Translations under genes and position numbers: made by a program
Origin: Pelagovum pacificum
GTDB taxonomy: Bacteria; Pseudomonadota; Alphaproteobacteria; Rhodobacterales; Rhodobacteraceae
Reading direction: 5' to 3'
Assembly: GCF_016134045.1 (NCBI RefSeq)
Contig: NZ_CP065915.1
Coordinates: 3,528,501-3,592,500 of the forward strand
Length of the DNA stretch: 64,000 nucleotides
Notes under the pieces: model-generated
Databases searched by the model: none
Seen by the model: the letters and a program-made list of their open reading frames with translations, nothing else
What the model was told of the DNA's origin: nothing
Shown: positions 1 through 8,173 of the stretch, in pieces
Position numbering within the stretch: position 1 is the stretch's first letter
Layout: each line of letters opens with the position of its first letter

Positions 1-188
1 ACTCCTGTAAACCTATGGAGCAGCCCTATCGCAGTCTGCCCCAAGCGAACAGGGGGCTGCCGTACTGCTGCACGGCGACGAGCCGGCAACGGGGAGCGCA
101 CGGGCAAGGCCTCCGTCAAAAATGCAGGACGATGTTCGGAGCGCGTTATGAAACCTGTCGCGAAGCTACGGCGAAGACCATGGCCCGG
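1..188. other. Window-edge stretch, no gene recognised
   Basis: I see no convincing coding signal here; the plus-strand reading frame that crosses it runs antisense to dedA and looks like a shadow. On the minus strand the stretch lies downstream of dedA, where a leader for the next gene (pheS would be expected after rpmI-rplT in many bacteria) could begin. A short C4/G4 inverted repeat near 34-57 is too weak to call. Confidence 0.3.
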
Positions 189-803
189 CTACTCAGTCTC
201 GCGGCGCAGGCGTTTGCCGAAGGTCGCGACCCGGTAGAGGTACAGCGCGACGATCAACAGGACGACGCCGGTGGAGACCGGATTGAGCCAGGCCTCGACA
301 AGGTCGTACTGGCTGCCGAGCAGATAGCCCGCCGCGGCAAGCAACGCTGTCCAGATCGCGGTGCCGATCAGGCTGTAGATCAGGAACTTCGGCACCGGCA
401 TGCCGGCAACGCCGGCGGGGACCGAGATGAAGGTGCGCACCGTCGGAATCAGGCGGCCGAAGAAGACGGCTTCGCCGCCGTGCCGGCTGAACCAGTCGGC
501 AGAGCGTTCAAGCTCGCTGGGGGTCAGGGTCAGCCAGCGGCCATGATTGCGGGCGAGCTTCTTCAGCCGCCTCATCCCGATGGCTGCGCCGATCCAGTAC
601 CAGAGGGCGGCCCCGGCGACCGACCCGACGATCCCGGCGAGTAGGACGCCGATGAAGGACATGTCGCCCTGCTGTGCGTTGAATCCCGCGAGCGGCATGA
701 TGAGTTCCGAAGGAATGGGCGGGAAGACGTTCTCGAGGAACATCAAAAGGGCGACCCCGACCGGGCCGACCGCGTCGATGATGTTTGTGATCCAGTCGAA
801 CAT
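189..803 (-). CDS. DedA family membrane protein
   Basis: A 204-aa integral membrane protein of the DedA/SNARE-associated (VTT) family, whose members are linked to lipid carrier flipping and membrane homeostasis. The two family signatures are visible: an N-terminal re-entrant segment with FLENVFPPIPSE (about residues 22-33) and the central GRLIPTVRTF...AG block (about 117-132), whose arginines are typically essential. Four or five hydrophobic segments follow the family layout and the length is normal. It lies downstream of rplT on the same strand but behind a strong terminator, so it probably has its own promoter. The exact substrate cannot be read from sequence. Confidence 0.92.
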   Translation of the reverse strand: MFDWITNIIDAVGPVGVALLMFLENVFPPIPSELIMPLAGFNAQQGDMSFIGVLLAGIVGSVAGAALWYWIGAAIGMRRLKKLARNHGRWLTLTPSELERSADWFSRHGGEAVFFGRLIPTVRTFISVPAGVAGMPVPKFLIYSLIGTAIWTALLAAAGYLLGSQYDLVEAWLNPVSTGVVLLIVALYLYRVATFGKRLRRETE

Positions 804-861
804 ATGTCTCGCCTCTTGCTTTCCCGCTTCAACGTTCCGGGCCGCGGACGGTTCGGGAAAA

Positions 862-886
862 GAAAAAGCCGCCCCGTGGGGCGGCT
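862..886 (-). terminator. Rho-independent terminator of rpmI-rplT
   Basis: A perfect 9-bp stem (AGCCGCCCC / GGGGCGGCT) with a 2-nt loop is followed on the minus strand by a run of five T. It sits 26 nt beyond the rplT stop and matches an intrinsic terminator closing the ribosomal-protein operon before dedA. Confidence 0.9.
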
Positions 887-911
887 CTCGATCGTGTCAC
901 CTGGCCTGAAT

Positions 912-1274
912 TCAGGCCGGCAGCGCGGCTTTCGCCTTTTCGACGATCGTGCCGAACGCTTCGGGTTCGTTCACGGCGAGGTCGGCCAGCACCTTGCGGT
1001 CGACTTCGATCCCGGCAAGGCCGAGCCCGTTGATGAACTTCGAATAGGTCAGCGACTCGTCGTGCGACCGGACAGCAGCGTTGATCCGCTGGATCCAGAG
1101 CGAACGGAAGTTGCGCTTCTTGTTGTGACGGTCACGGGTTGCGTACTGGTTGGCCTTGTCGACGGCCTGCTTGGCAACCTTGAAGGTCGTGGACCGGCGG
1201 CCGTAGTAGCCTTTGGCCGAATCGAGGACCTTCTTGTGACGACGATGGGTGACGGTTCCGCCTTTGACTCGCAT
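912..1274 (-). CDS. rplT: 50S ribosomal protein L20
   Basis: A 120-aa protein of normal L20 length, starting MRVKGG and carrying the lysine/arginine-rich N-terminal extension ([19 protein letters not shown]) that threads into 23S rRNA, followed by the globular C-terminal domain. L20 is an early assembly protein of the large subunit. It follows rpmI by 14 nt on the same strand, the usual rpmI-rplT pair. In many bacteria L20 represses its own operon by binding the leader; no such leader structure was established here. Confidence 0.98.
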   Translation of the reverse strand: MRVKGGTVTHRRHKKVLDSAKGYYGRRSTTFKVAKQAVDKANQYATRDRHNKKRNFRSLWIQRINAAVRSHDESLTYSKFINGLGLAGIEVDRKVLADLAVNEPEAFGTIVEKAKAALPA

Positions 1275-1288
1275 TGATCAGGCCTCCT

Positions 1289-1489
1289 TCAGCGCGCGTA
1301 GGGCATCATCGGCTTGATGATCTGCTCATCAGCCTTGGACAGCACGGTCGTGCCGCGAGCGTCGCGGACGAACTTGTTGGTGCGCTTGATCATGCCGTGG
1401 CGTTTGCCGGCCTGACCGGCCTTGATGCGGCCGGAGGCGGTCACCTTGAACCGCTTCTTGCAGCTCGACTTGGTCTTCATCTTGGGCAT
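1289..1489 (-). CDS. rpmI: 50S ribosomal protein L35
   Basis: A 66-aa very basic protein beginning [17 protein letters not shown], which is diagnostic for bacterial L35. The start is fixed by an AGGAGA Shine-Dalgarno element 7 nt upstream; a longer reading frame adds 16 residues that do not belong to the family. It is the first gene of the rpmI-rplT pair. No infC or pheS is adjacent. Confidence 0.97.
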   Translation of the reverse strand: MPKMKTKSSCKKRFKVTASGRIKAGQAGKRHGMIKRTNKFVRDARGTTVLSKADEQIIKPMMPYAR

Positions 1490-1557
1490 TTCGGTCTCCT
1501 TTACGGGAACGTGCGAACATTCGGAAAGGCATGCCACATAGCCCGCCCGAACGGATT

Positions 1558-1587
1558 GGAGCCGGCCGTATAATTCCGGCCGGCTCC
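1558..1587. terminator. GC-rich hairpin between small membrane gene and rpmI
   Basis: A long inverted repeat (GGAGCCGGCCG / CCGGCCGGCTCC with an A/T-rich loop) lies just beyond the stop of the 74-aa gene. It would form a stable hairpin on either strand but has no clear T tract, so it may be a weak terminator or a transcript-stabilising structure upstream of rpmI. Confidence 0.5.
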
Positions 1588-1599
1588 GCTGTCCAGAGA

Positions 1600-1824
1600 T
1601 TAGTTGATGTAGCGCCCGACCACCCGGACGAAGACGTCCGGAATCTCGGCAATGTCATAGCCCGCGCCACTTTCGGAGATAGCAAGGGCGAGGAGTCCGC
1701 CGCCGATCATGAACATGATGGCCGCCGTGCGGGGCGGCCGTCCGTCCGTGAACGCCCCGATCACCGCAGGCACCGCGAAACCGGAGACAAGCAGCCCGAT
1801 GAGAAATATGAGATCAGTATCCAT
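1600..1824 (-). CDS. Small membrane protein, unknown function
   Basis: A 74-aa protein with two predicted transmembrane helices (about residues 5-24 and 33-50) separated by a short charged loop, ending in a polar tail with V-R-V-V-G-R-Y. No enzymatic motif is visible. Small membrane proteins of this layout downstream of pyk are common in Rhodobacteraceae genomes, which supports a real gene. It is on the same strand as pyk, 34 nt after its stop, so it may be co-transcribed. Confidence 0.7.
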   Translation of the reverse strand: MDTDLIFLIGLLVSGFAVPAVIGAFTDGRPPRTAAIMFMIGGGLLALAISESGAGYDIAEIPDVFVRVVGRYIN

Positions 1825-1858
1825 GACGTAGCGTCATAGACACCGAATATGACCTCAG

Positions 1859-3304
1859 TTAGCCGGGTTCCTGTCGGAATATGAGCCGTTCTTCGCAAGG
1901 GGCGACGCGCAGGATGTTGGTGGAGCCCGGCGTGTTGAACGGGACACCCGCGACGACGATGATGTTGTCCTCATCCTTGGCTTCGAGCTCCGCCTTGGCG
2001 GCGCGGACGGCGTAGACCACAGCCGTCTTGAAGCGGTCGATGTCGCCGGTCAGCACCGTCTGGATGCCCCACGACAGACAGAGGCTCCGCGCCGTGTGAG
2101 TCGAGGTCGTCATCGTGATCGTCGGCACCTTGGGCCGCTCGCGCGCGATCAGCAGCGCGGTCGTGCCGCTTTCGGAGAAGCAGCAGATCGCCAGAACGTC
2201 GGTGCTTTCCGCGATTTCGCGGGCAGCGGCGACGATACCGTCGGCGACGCTGGTGCGTTCGATCGCGCGGCTGGCGACCATGATTCCGCGGTAGTTCGGG
2301 TCGTTCTCGACCTCGATCGCGACGGCGTTCATCGTCGTCACCGCCTCTACGGGGTAATCCCCGGCGGCACTTTCGGCGGACAGCATGATCGCGTCGGTGC
2401 CCTCATAGATGGCAGTGGCGACGTCGCTCACCTCGGCCCGGGTCGGCATCGGGCTTTCGATCATGCTTTCGAGCATCTGTGTCGCGACGATCACCGGCTT
2501 GGCGGCCGCGCGACACTTGCGAACGAGCTGCTTCTGGATCGGCGGGACGTTCTGCACGGGCAGTTCGACGCCGAGGTCGCCACGGGCGACCATGATGCCG
2601 TCGGACGCTTCGAGGATCTCGTCGAAGGACTTCACTGCTGCCGGCTTCTCGATCTTCGACAGGATGTCGGCACGGCCCTTGGTGAGTGCGCGCGCCTCTT
2701 CCACATCCGCGGCACGCTGCACGAAGGACAGGGCCAGCCAGTCGACGCCAAGCTCGCACACGAACTCCAGGTCCCTGCGGTCCTTCTCCGACAGCGCGGC
2801 AAGCGGCAGCACCACGTCGGGCACGTTCACGCCCTTGCGGTTGGAGATCGTGCCGCCGACGGTCACTTCGCAATCGGCGAAGTCCGCGCCACAGTCTTTG
2901 ACCTTCAGACGAATCTTGCCGTCGTTGACCAGAAGCGACGCGCCGGGTTCGAGCGCGTCGAAGATTTCCTTGTGCGGCAGCTGGACGCGGCTGTTGTCGC
3001 CGGGTGTCTCATCGAGATCGAGCCGGAACATCTGGCCGATCTCGAGCTCTTCCTCGCCGTTGGCGAACTTGCCCACACGGAGCTTCGGCCCCTGAAGGTC
3101 GGCGAGAACACCAATCGGGCTGCCGACATCCTTCTCAACCTGGCGGATGATCTTGTGACGCGCCTCGATCTCGGCGTGATCGCCGTGGCTCATGTTCAGG
3201 CGGAACACGTCGGCCCCGGCTTCATGTAGCTTGCGGATCACCTCGTAACTGCTGGAGGACGGCCCCAGTGTTGCGACAATCTTTACGCTGCGTTGACGTT
3301 TCAT
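1859..3304 (-). CDS. pyk: Pyruvate kinase
   Basis: A 481-aa protein that transfers phosphate from phosphoenolpyruvate to ADP in the last step of glycolysis. Family marks include the N-terminal KIVATLGPSSSS with FRLNMSHGD (about residues 8-42), the active-site block IMVARGDLGVELP (about 237-249) and KPVIVATQMLESM (about 269-281), and a complete C-terminal allosteric domain. GGAGG lies 6 nt before the ATG. The length is normal. The upstream neighbour N-formylglutamate amidohydrolase is divergent, so the promoter must lie in 3305-3420. Confidence 0.97.
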   Translation of the reverse strand: MKRQRSVKIVATLGPSSSSYEVIRKLHEAGADVFRLNMSHGDHAEIEARHKIIRQVEKDVGSPIGVLADLQGPKLRVGKFANGEEELEIGQMFRLDLDETPGDNSRVQLPHKEIFDALEPGASLLVNDGKIRLKVKDCGADFADCEVTVGGTISNRKGVNVPDVVLPLAALSEKDRRDLEFVCELGVDWLALSFVQRAADVEEARALTKGRADILSKIEKPAAVKSFDEILEASDGIMVARGDLGVELPVQNVPPIQKQLVRKCRAAAKPVIVATQMLESMIESPMPTRAEVSDVATAIYEGTDAIMLSAESAAGDYPVEAVTTMNAVAIEVENDPNYRGIMVASRAIERTSVADGIVAAAREIAESTDVLAICCFSESGTTALLIARERPKVPTITMTTSTHTARSLCLSWGIQTVLTGDIDRFKTAVVYAVRAAKAELEAKDEDNIIVVAGVPFNTPGSTNILRVAPCEERLIFRQEPG

Positions 3305-3420
3305 TGCGGCCCTCCGTCTGCTCGGCTCGCCGTGCGGGCGTTACCGCTAACTGCTTGGTCGGCGCCCTTATTGCGTAATTCACTTCCGCCGACAACTAGC
3401 CTAAGCCCCGTGAAAAATGA

Positions 3421-4173
3421 ATGACAGGAATTATGACCGAGCCGTCTTTCGAGATCGTGAACCCGGGCAGCAACAGCCGATGGCTCCTGACATGCGACCA
3501 CGCGAGCAATTTCGTCCCCCTCGACGTCGCCGGAGGTGACCTCGGCCTGCCCCCGGGCGAGATGGCACGCCACATCGCCTATGATGTGGGCGCCGCCGGA
3601 GTGACGCGGCGGCTCGCCGACCTGCTGGACGCGCCGGCGGTGCTGTCGCGATTCTCCCGGCTGGTGATCGATCCGAACCGGGGGGCTGACGATCCGACGC
3701 TTCTGATGAAGCTTTACGACGGCACGATCATTCCGGCGAACCGTCATGCCGACGAGGCCGAGAAGGTGCGCCGGCGCGAGATGCTCTACGAGCCCTACCA
3801 CGCCGCGATCGATGAGTTCGCGGATCGGCGGGACGACATTCTCTACCTCGCGATCCATTCCTTCACGCCGCGCCTCGTCGGGCGGCGGCCGAGACCCTGG
3901 CACATAACGGTGCTGCACGCGTGGGACGAGCGGCTGTCGCGCCCGCTGATCGACCGGTTGTGCGAAGAGCGTGACCTCGTCGTCGGCGAGAACGAGCCCT
4001 ACCCCGGCCACCTGCCGGGCGACGCGGTCGATCGCCACGCGCTGCGCGCGGGCCGTCACAACGCGCTGATCGAGATCCGTCAGGACCTCATCGCGACTGA
4101 AAGCGGTCAACGCGAATGGGCCGAGCGGCTTGCGCCGATCCTCGAGGATGCCCGAAAGCGGCTGGAAGACTGA
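3421..4173 (+). CDS. N-formylglutamate amidohydrolase family protein
   Basis: A 250-aa cytoplasmic hydrolase of the N-formylglutamate amidohydrolase (HutG/FGase) family. The family block LLTCDHASNFVP (about residues 22-33) is present together with later conserved H and E residues (AIHSFTP, IEIRQDLI) expected to bind the metal. It may deformylate N-formylglutamate, but no hut genes are adjacent, so the physiological substrate is open. ATG at 3433 is an alternative start; the AGGAA between the two ATGs is too close to the second to decide. Confidence 0.88.
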   Translation: MTGIMTEPSFEIVNPGSNSRWLLTCDHASNFVPLDVAGGDLGLPPGEMARHIAYDVGAAGVTRRLADLLDAPAVLSRFSRLVIDPNRGADDPTLLMKLYDGTIIPANRHADEAEKVRRREMLYEPYHAAIDEFADRRDDILYLAIHSFTPRLVGRRPRPWHITVLHAWDERLSRPLIDRLCEERDLVVGENEPYPGHLPGDAVDRHALRAGRHNALIEIRQDLIATESGQREWAERLAPILEDARKRLED

Positions 4174-4251
4174 CGAATCCTGCGCCCAGCGCTTGATGCG
4201 GGCGGGCGGGCGCAACATCTCTAGCGACAGACGCACCGAATGGAGGCTCTC

Positions 4252-4563
4252 ATGGACGACCAGACCCGCACCGAACTGGAGGCCGCCGCCTTCCGCCGCC
4301 TGCGCCAGCACCTGATGGAAGAGCGGCCCGACGTGCAGAACATCGACCTGATGAACCTTGCCGGGTTCTGCCGGAATTGCCTCAGCCGCTGGTATCAGGA
4401 AGCCGCGAATGAGCGCGGCATCGATATGACGAAGGACGAGGGGCGCGAGATCTTCTACGGCATGCCCTATGACGACTGGAAGGCGCGCCAGCCCGAAGCC
4501 GACGCGGACAAGCAGACGGCCTTCGAGAAGAGCTTCGCCGAGAACGTCGCCCGCAAGATTTAG
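4252..4563 (+). CDS. DUF1244 family protein
   Basis: A 103-aa protein with the DUF1244 hallmark: NLAGFCRNCLSRWY in the centre (with its two cysteines) and the FYGMPYDDWKA block near the C-terminus. The family is widespread in Proteobacteria and has no settled function. GGAGG six bases before the ATG at 4252 favours this start over an ATG 12 nt upstream. Its stop overlaps by 4 nt the convergent gene on the other strand. Confidence 0.88.
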   Translation: MDDQTRTELEAAAFRRLRQHLMEERPDVQNIDLMNLAGFCRNCLSRWYQEAANERGIDMTKDEGREIFYGMPYDDWKARQPEADADKQTAFEKSFAENVARKI

Positions 4564-5123
4564 CCGCGCATCGGCTTCAGCGCCTCCGCCCAGCGGAGCA
4601 ACTCGGCCAGCATGATCCCGGCGCCTTCCGACATCGGCTCGGTGGGCGTGAAGGTTTCGCCCTCGATATGCGTGGCGAAGAAGGGCAGCGGGACGGTCTT
4701 GGTCAGCGGCACCATGTCGACGTTCGCCAGCAGCGTGCGCAGCACCTGCGTCGCCCTCAGACCGCCGGACACACCGCCGTAGCTGACGATTCCGGCCGGC
4801 TTCTTCGACCATTCCTTCAGCAACGTCTGGACCGCGTTCACCACGACGGCGGGCGGAAAGTAGTTGTATTCGGGAATCACGAAGACGAAGGCGTCGGCGT
4901 CCGAGACGATGTTGCTCCAGCTTTTCGTGTGAGCGTGCTCATAGTTCTGCATCGCGGGGTGCGCGGCTTCATCGAGCAGCGGCAGGCCAACGTCGGCAAG
5001 GTCCACGAACTCGACATCGAAACCGTCGACGTCTCGCGCCAGACCCTCGATCCACCTGGTAACCGGCAGGCCCTTGCGACCGGGACGTGTGCTGCCGTGT
5101 ATGATCTTCAGCTTGAGAGCCAT
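4560..5123 (-). CDS. NADPH-dependent FMN reductase family protein
   Basis: A 187-aa flavodoxin-like oxidoreductase. The N-terminal phosphate-binding loop HGSTRPGRKG (residues 8-17) and the central FVIPEYNYFPP motif are typical of the NADPH-dependent FMN reductase/ArsH-like quinone reductase group. It likely binds FMN and reduces quinones, azo compounds or free flavin. The start at MALKLKI is chosen because upstream codons in the same frame do not look like protein. It is divergent from sodC, which fits a general redox-stress context. Confidence 0.87.
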   Translation of the reverse strand: MALKLKIIHGSTRPGRKGLPVTRWIEGLARDVDGFDVEFVDLADVGLPLLDEAAHPAMQNYEHAHTKSWSNIVSDADAFVFVIPEYNYFPPAVVVNAVQTLLKEWSKKPAGIVSYGGVSGGLRATQVLRTLLANVDMVPLTKTVPLPFFATHIEGETFTPTEPMSEGAGIMLAELLRWAEALKPMRG

Positions 5124-5270
5124 CGGTGGGTCCTTTCCTTCGCCATCAGAAAGCCCCGAGGTAATCCCGGCCCCGTTACCTGCAAGAAGTAACCCCGATG
5201 TAATCACCCCCCCGTCGGAACACAGGGTTCGCGTCGCAGGTTGGTCGGAGAGGATAGAAAGGATCATCCC

Positions 5271-5768
5271 ATGTTCATCCGCACCGCCACCGCCATCGCC
5301 TGCCTGTTGCCTGTCGCCGCCTTCGCTGCGGAGGCCGACGCTCCCGTGACCAGCGTGGACGGGGCCGAACTCGGCATCGTCCAGGTGATCGACACGCCCT
5401 CCGGCGTCGCCCATGTCATCATCAGCCTGACCGGCATCCCGGAGGGCGTGCATGGCATTCACCTACACGAGACCGGCGATTGCTCGGCCGAAGACTTTTC
5501 TTCTGCTGGTGGCCACATTGCCGGGGATGCCGAGCATGGCATCATGAGCGAGAACGGCCCGCATCCGGGGGATCTCCCGAATGCAACAGTCCAGGCCGAC
5601 GGAACGCTTCAAGCGGAATATTTCCTGCCGGACTTCTCGGTCGAGGAATGGCTGGCCGACGATGACGGCGCCGCTTTCATCGTCCACGCCGGGTCCGACG
5701 ATTATGAGAGCCAGCCCGCCGGGGACGCCGGGGACCGGTTCGCCTGCGGCGTCTTCGAACTCCAATGA
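5271..5768 (+). CDS. sodC: Periplasmic Cu/Zn superoxide dismutase
   Basis: A 165-aa secreted enzyme converting superoxide to peroxide and oxygen. A signal peptide (MFIRTATAIACLLPVAAFA) is cut after about residue 19. The copper/zinc ligands are recognisable in HGIHLHETGDC, the SAGGHIAG...HG loop, a zinc-site Asp in GDLPN, and FIVHAGSDDYESQP...GDRFACGV, which also contains the second disulfide cysteine. Length is typical of bacterial SodC. The ATG is preceded by AGAAAGGATC as ribosome-binding site. Confidence 0.93.
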   Translation: MFIRTATAIACLLPVAAFAAEADAPVTSVDGAELGIVQVIDTPSGVAHVIISLTGIPEGVHGIHLHETGDCSAEDFSSAGGHIAGDAEHGIMSENGPHPGDLPNATVQADGTLQAEYFLPDFSVEEWLADDDGAAFIVHAGSDDYESQPAGDAGDRFACGVFELQ

Positions 5769-5880
5769 CACATTCCGCGCGACTCGGACGAGATTCGGGC
5801 AGATTCGGGGAGGCATCGTGCCGGAACTGCCCGGATTAACCCGCCATTAACCACGGTTAGCGCGTCAATCTCGGACTATT

Positions 5881-5918
5881 GGGGCAGCCGTCATCCTTTG
5901 GGAAACGACGGCTGCCCC
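5881..5918. repeat. Perfect 12-bp inverted repeat (hairpin) after sodC
   Basis: GGGGCAGCCGTC and its exact reverse complement are separated by 14 nt. The hairpin lies 112 nt beyond the sodC stop and 85 nt before the next small gene. There is no T tract on either side (AAGTTTG on the plus strand), so it may be a Rho-independent-like end of sodC, a processed 3' end, or an operator. Confidence 0.6.
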
Positions 5919-6003
5919 AAGTTTGACACGATCCGCCACAATTCCGTATCTCATTGCTCGTGGGGGCGACGTCGGCAGGGCCGGCAACGCCAAGGGAATT
6001 GAA

Positions 6004-6291
6004 ATGATGGACTTCGCACTGCGCCCCACCCTCCTCGGGACTCTCACAGACTTTGTGGCCGGTGCATTTGGTTCGTCCGACAGCGCGGAGCCTGCTCTGG
6101 TCCGCGGTTTCAACCCCGACCGCGAAACGCTTACCCTGACAATCGACGACGCCCGCGAAGGCGACGAAATCCGGTTCCGTGACAGCCGTCGCGGCTGCCG
6201 GATCGAGATGCAGGGCAAGGTCATCGCCATCATTGCCGGGGTGACCTCGTCCGAGCTCGACAGCAACTCCATCCGCTTCCGGAGCGCCTGA
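6004..6291 (+). CDS. Hypothetical protein, possibly beta-rich
   Basis: A 95-aa protein of unknown role. After a short N-terminal helix-like segment it has an alternating-hydrophobic acidic body (LVRGFNPDRETLTLTIDD) resembling the edge strands found in RTX-adjacent or calcium-binding proteins of Rhodobacteraceae, but no GGxGxD nonapeptide is present. Tandem ATGs at 6004 and 6007 are the likely starts, since upstream codons look non-coding. It is followed after 1 nt by a 39-codon membrane peptide, suggesting co-translation. Confidence 0.6.
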   Translation: MMDFALRPTLLGTLTDFVAGAFGSSDSAEPALVRGFNPDRETLTLTIDDAREGDEIRFRDSRRGCRIEMQGKVIAIIAGVTSSELDSNSIRFRSA

Positions 6292-6292
6292 C

Positions 6293-6412
6293 ATGCTGGC
6301 GGTCTGGTTTCCGATGCTGATGATCTTCGCAACGCTCATTGTCCTGCCGGCCCTCACGATCGGGCTCAGGGCGACGAAACAGGCTGCCCCGCACCGCGTG
6401 CGGAGCAGCTGA
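6293..6412 (+). CDS. Small single-pass membrane peptide
   Basis: A 39-codon reading frame starting 1 nt after the preceding stop. It encodes one strongly hydrophobic helix (residues about 3-24, with VWFPMLMIFATLIVLPAL) and a basic tail (RATKQAAPHRVRSS), the layout of a real small membrane protein. No homolog is recognised; support is position, composition and topology only. Confidence 0.5.
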   Translation: MLAVWFPMLMIFATLIVLPALTIGLRATKQAAPHRVRSS

Positions 6413-6493
6413 CCCGAATACATCCGGCCGGCGCGCGCGGTCGGGATGGTGGGGATGACGGGCCGTGGCGGCGACGCTGCGGCCCGTTGTCGT

Positions 6494-7351
6494 TCAGGTG
6501 GCGGCCTTGCGGCTTTCCTCGAGGTAGATTTCGCGCAGACGCTTCGCCACCGGTCCCGGCTCTCCGGTGCCGATCTTCTGGCCGTCCATCTCCACGACCG
6601 GCATCACGAAGGTCGATGCGGAGGTGATGAAGGCCTCGTCGGCGTTCTTCGCCTCTTCGAGGGTGAAGCCGCGCTCCTCCACTTTCATCTGCGCCTCGCG
6701 GGCGAAGCGCAGGACGGCGGCACGGGTGATTCCGTGCAGGATCTCGGTGCCGAGATCGCGCGTGATAATCGTACCGTCCTTGACGATATAGGCGTTGTTC
6801 GAGGTGCCCTCGGTCACCTTGCCGTCCTCGACCATCCACGCGTCGTCGGCACCGGCGGCCTTGGCCATCATCTTGCCCATGCTGGGATAGAGCAGTTGCA
6901 CCGTCTTGATGTCGCGGCGGCCCCAGCGCTGATCCTCGATAGAGATCACCTTGATCCCGACCTTCGCGGCGGGGCTGTCGGCAAGGCCCGGCTTGTTTTG
7001 GGTGAACAGCACGATGGTCGGCTCGACGTCGGCGGCCGGGTAGGCGAAATCGCGGTCAGCGGGCGCGCCACGTGTGATCTGGAGGTAGATCATGCCATCT
7101 TCGATGGAGTTGATCTCGACCAGTTCGCGGTGGACCGCCAGAAGCTCGTCCTTGTCGACGGGCGCTTTCATGTCGAGCTCTCTCAACGACCGCTCGAGAC
7201 GGGTGGCGTGACCGTCGAAGTCGATCAGCTTGCCGCCGAGCACACTGGTCACTTCGTAGACGCCGTCCGCGAACAGGAACCCGCGATCGAAGACAGAGAC
7301 CTTCGCCTCCCCTTCCGGGACGAACTGACCGTTCACGTAGACCGTACGCAT
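6494..7351 (-). CDS. dat: D-amino-acid transaminase (class IV)
   Basis: A 285-aa PLP enzyme of fold type IV, most like D-alanine aminotransferases, which interconvert D-amino acids and 2-oxo acids. The class IV features are FDRGFLFADGVYEV near the N-terminus, KTVQLLYPSM containing the PLP-binding lysine (about residue 148), the EGTSNNAYIV block, and the phosphate-binding SAST near the C-terminus. GGAGG five bases ahead of the ATG at 7351 picks this start. A branched-chain or aminodeoxychorismate lyase activity is less likely given the motif set. It could supply D-Glu or D-Ala for cell wall or allow D-amino acid use. Confidence 0.88.
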   Translation of the reverse strand: MRTVYVNGQFVPEGEAKVSVFDRGFLFADGVYEVTSVLGGKLIDFDGHATRLERSLRELDMKAPVDKDELLAVHRELVEINSIEDGMIYLQITRGAPADRDFAYPAADVEPTIVLFTQNKPGLADSPAAKVGIKVISIEDQRWGRRDIKTVQLLYPSMGKMMAKAAGADDAWMVEDGKVTEGTSNNAYIVKDGTIITRDLGTEILHGITRAAVLRFAREAQMKVEERGFTLEEAKNADEAFITSASTFVMPVVEMDGQKIGTGEPGPVAKRLREIYLEESRKAAT

Positions 7352-7446
7352 ATGCGCCTCCATTCATTGGCTTGGATCGTGGTCTCCGAAAGCGGCGGTA
7401 GGGTCAAGCAGCCCTTGCGGAGGACCGCCGTGCACGGCGACCTGGT

Positions 7447-7842
7447 TCAGCCCTTCGGCTGGACCTGCTCCACCTCGCCCCCGGCCTCACGCCAGGCGGA
7501 GAACCCGCCCCCGACATGAGCGACGGGTGAGAGCCCCATGTCCTGCGCCGTCTTGGTGGCCAGCGCGGAACGCCAGCCGCTCGCGCAGTAGAAGACGAAG
7601 CGCTTCGGCTCCGCGAAGAGTGGCTTGTGGTAGGGGCTTTCCGGGTCGATCCAGAATTCCAGCATCCCGCGCGGACAATGGAACGCGCCGGGAATGCGGC
7701 CTTCCCGTTCCAGCTCGCGCCGGTCGCGCAGGTCGACGAAGCGGACGTCCGGGTCCTGCAGCGCGGCGATGGCGTCGGTTACCGGGAGCGTCTCGATCTC
7801 GGCCTCGGCCGCGTCGATCATCTGCCGGTAGCCGACCTTCAT
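7447..7842 (-). CDS. Rhodanese-like sulfurtransferase
   Basis: A single-domain 131-aa rhodanese. The domain starts at about residue 20 with the VRFVDLRDRRELEREG strand-helix, and the active-site loop is CASGWRSALA, in which the cysteine would carry the persulfide. It ends with the standard HVGGGFSAWREAGG motif. The start at MKVGYRQ is chosen because the longer frame adds 25 residues that overlap the neighbour. It follows a membrane-anchored coiled-coil gene by 1 nt. Confidence 0.9.
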   Translation of the reverse strand: MKVGYRQMIDAAEAEIETLPVTDAIAALQDPDVRFVDLRDRRELEREGRIPGAFHCPRGMLEFWIDPESPYHKPLFAEPKRFVFYCASGWRSALATKTAQDMGLSPVAHVGGGFSAWREAGGEVEQVQPKG

Positions 7843-7843
7843 C

Positions 7844-8173
7844 TCAGGCGCCCACGTTGTGGCGTTCGATGTAGCTGCGCAGCTCTTCGGCCTCGTGCCG
7901 CGCTTCGCGGAGGCCATCCATCGCGGCGCGAAGCTCCGCCTCGGTCTGGGTGAGTTGGTTGGTGATCTCCGCCTCGCGCTGCTGGAGGTAGGTGATCGCC
8001 TGATCGCGGGTTTCTTCAGCTTCGTGCAGGGCCTGCGCCATGCGGTCGAGTTCGCCGATCTCTGCTTTCGTCACGCGGGTGAACCGGTTGATGAGCCAGG
8101 AGGCGAACCATCCGAGGCAGAACGCGATGAACAGGATGACCGCCGTCGCAACTATGAATTCAGTTCTATTCAT
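7844..8173 (-). CDS. Membrane-anchored coiled-coil protein
   Basis: A 109-aa protein with one N-terminal transmembrane helix (about residues 5-30, ending in SWLINRF) followed by a continuous heptad-rich coiled coil (about 38-103: ELDRMAQALHEAEETRDQ and onward). No catalytic motif. Its start overlaps the end of the OmpA-family gene by 8 nt, so the two are translationally coupled and may act together at the envelope. Confidence 0.72.
   Translation of the reverse strand: MNRTEFIVATAVILFIAFCLGWFASWLINRFTRVTKAEIGELDRMAQALHEAEETRDQAITYLQQREAEITNQLTQTEAELRAAMDGLREARHEAEELRSYIERHNVGA

Noticed and set aside
3305..3420. Riboswitch in the pyk / amidohydrolase gap
   Set aside because: No conserved riboswitch core is visible; the gap just fits two divergent promoters.
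3301..4812. 503-codon minus-strand frame opposite N-formylglutamate amidohydrolase
   Set aside because: Overlaps well-supported genes on the other strand and lacks any family motif.
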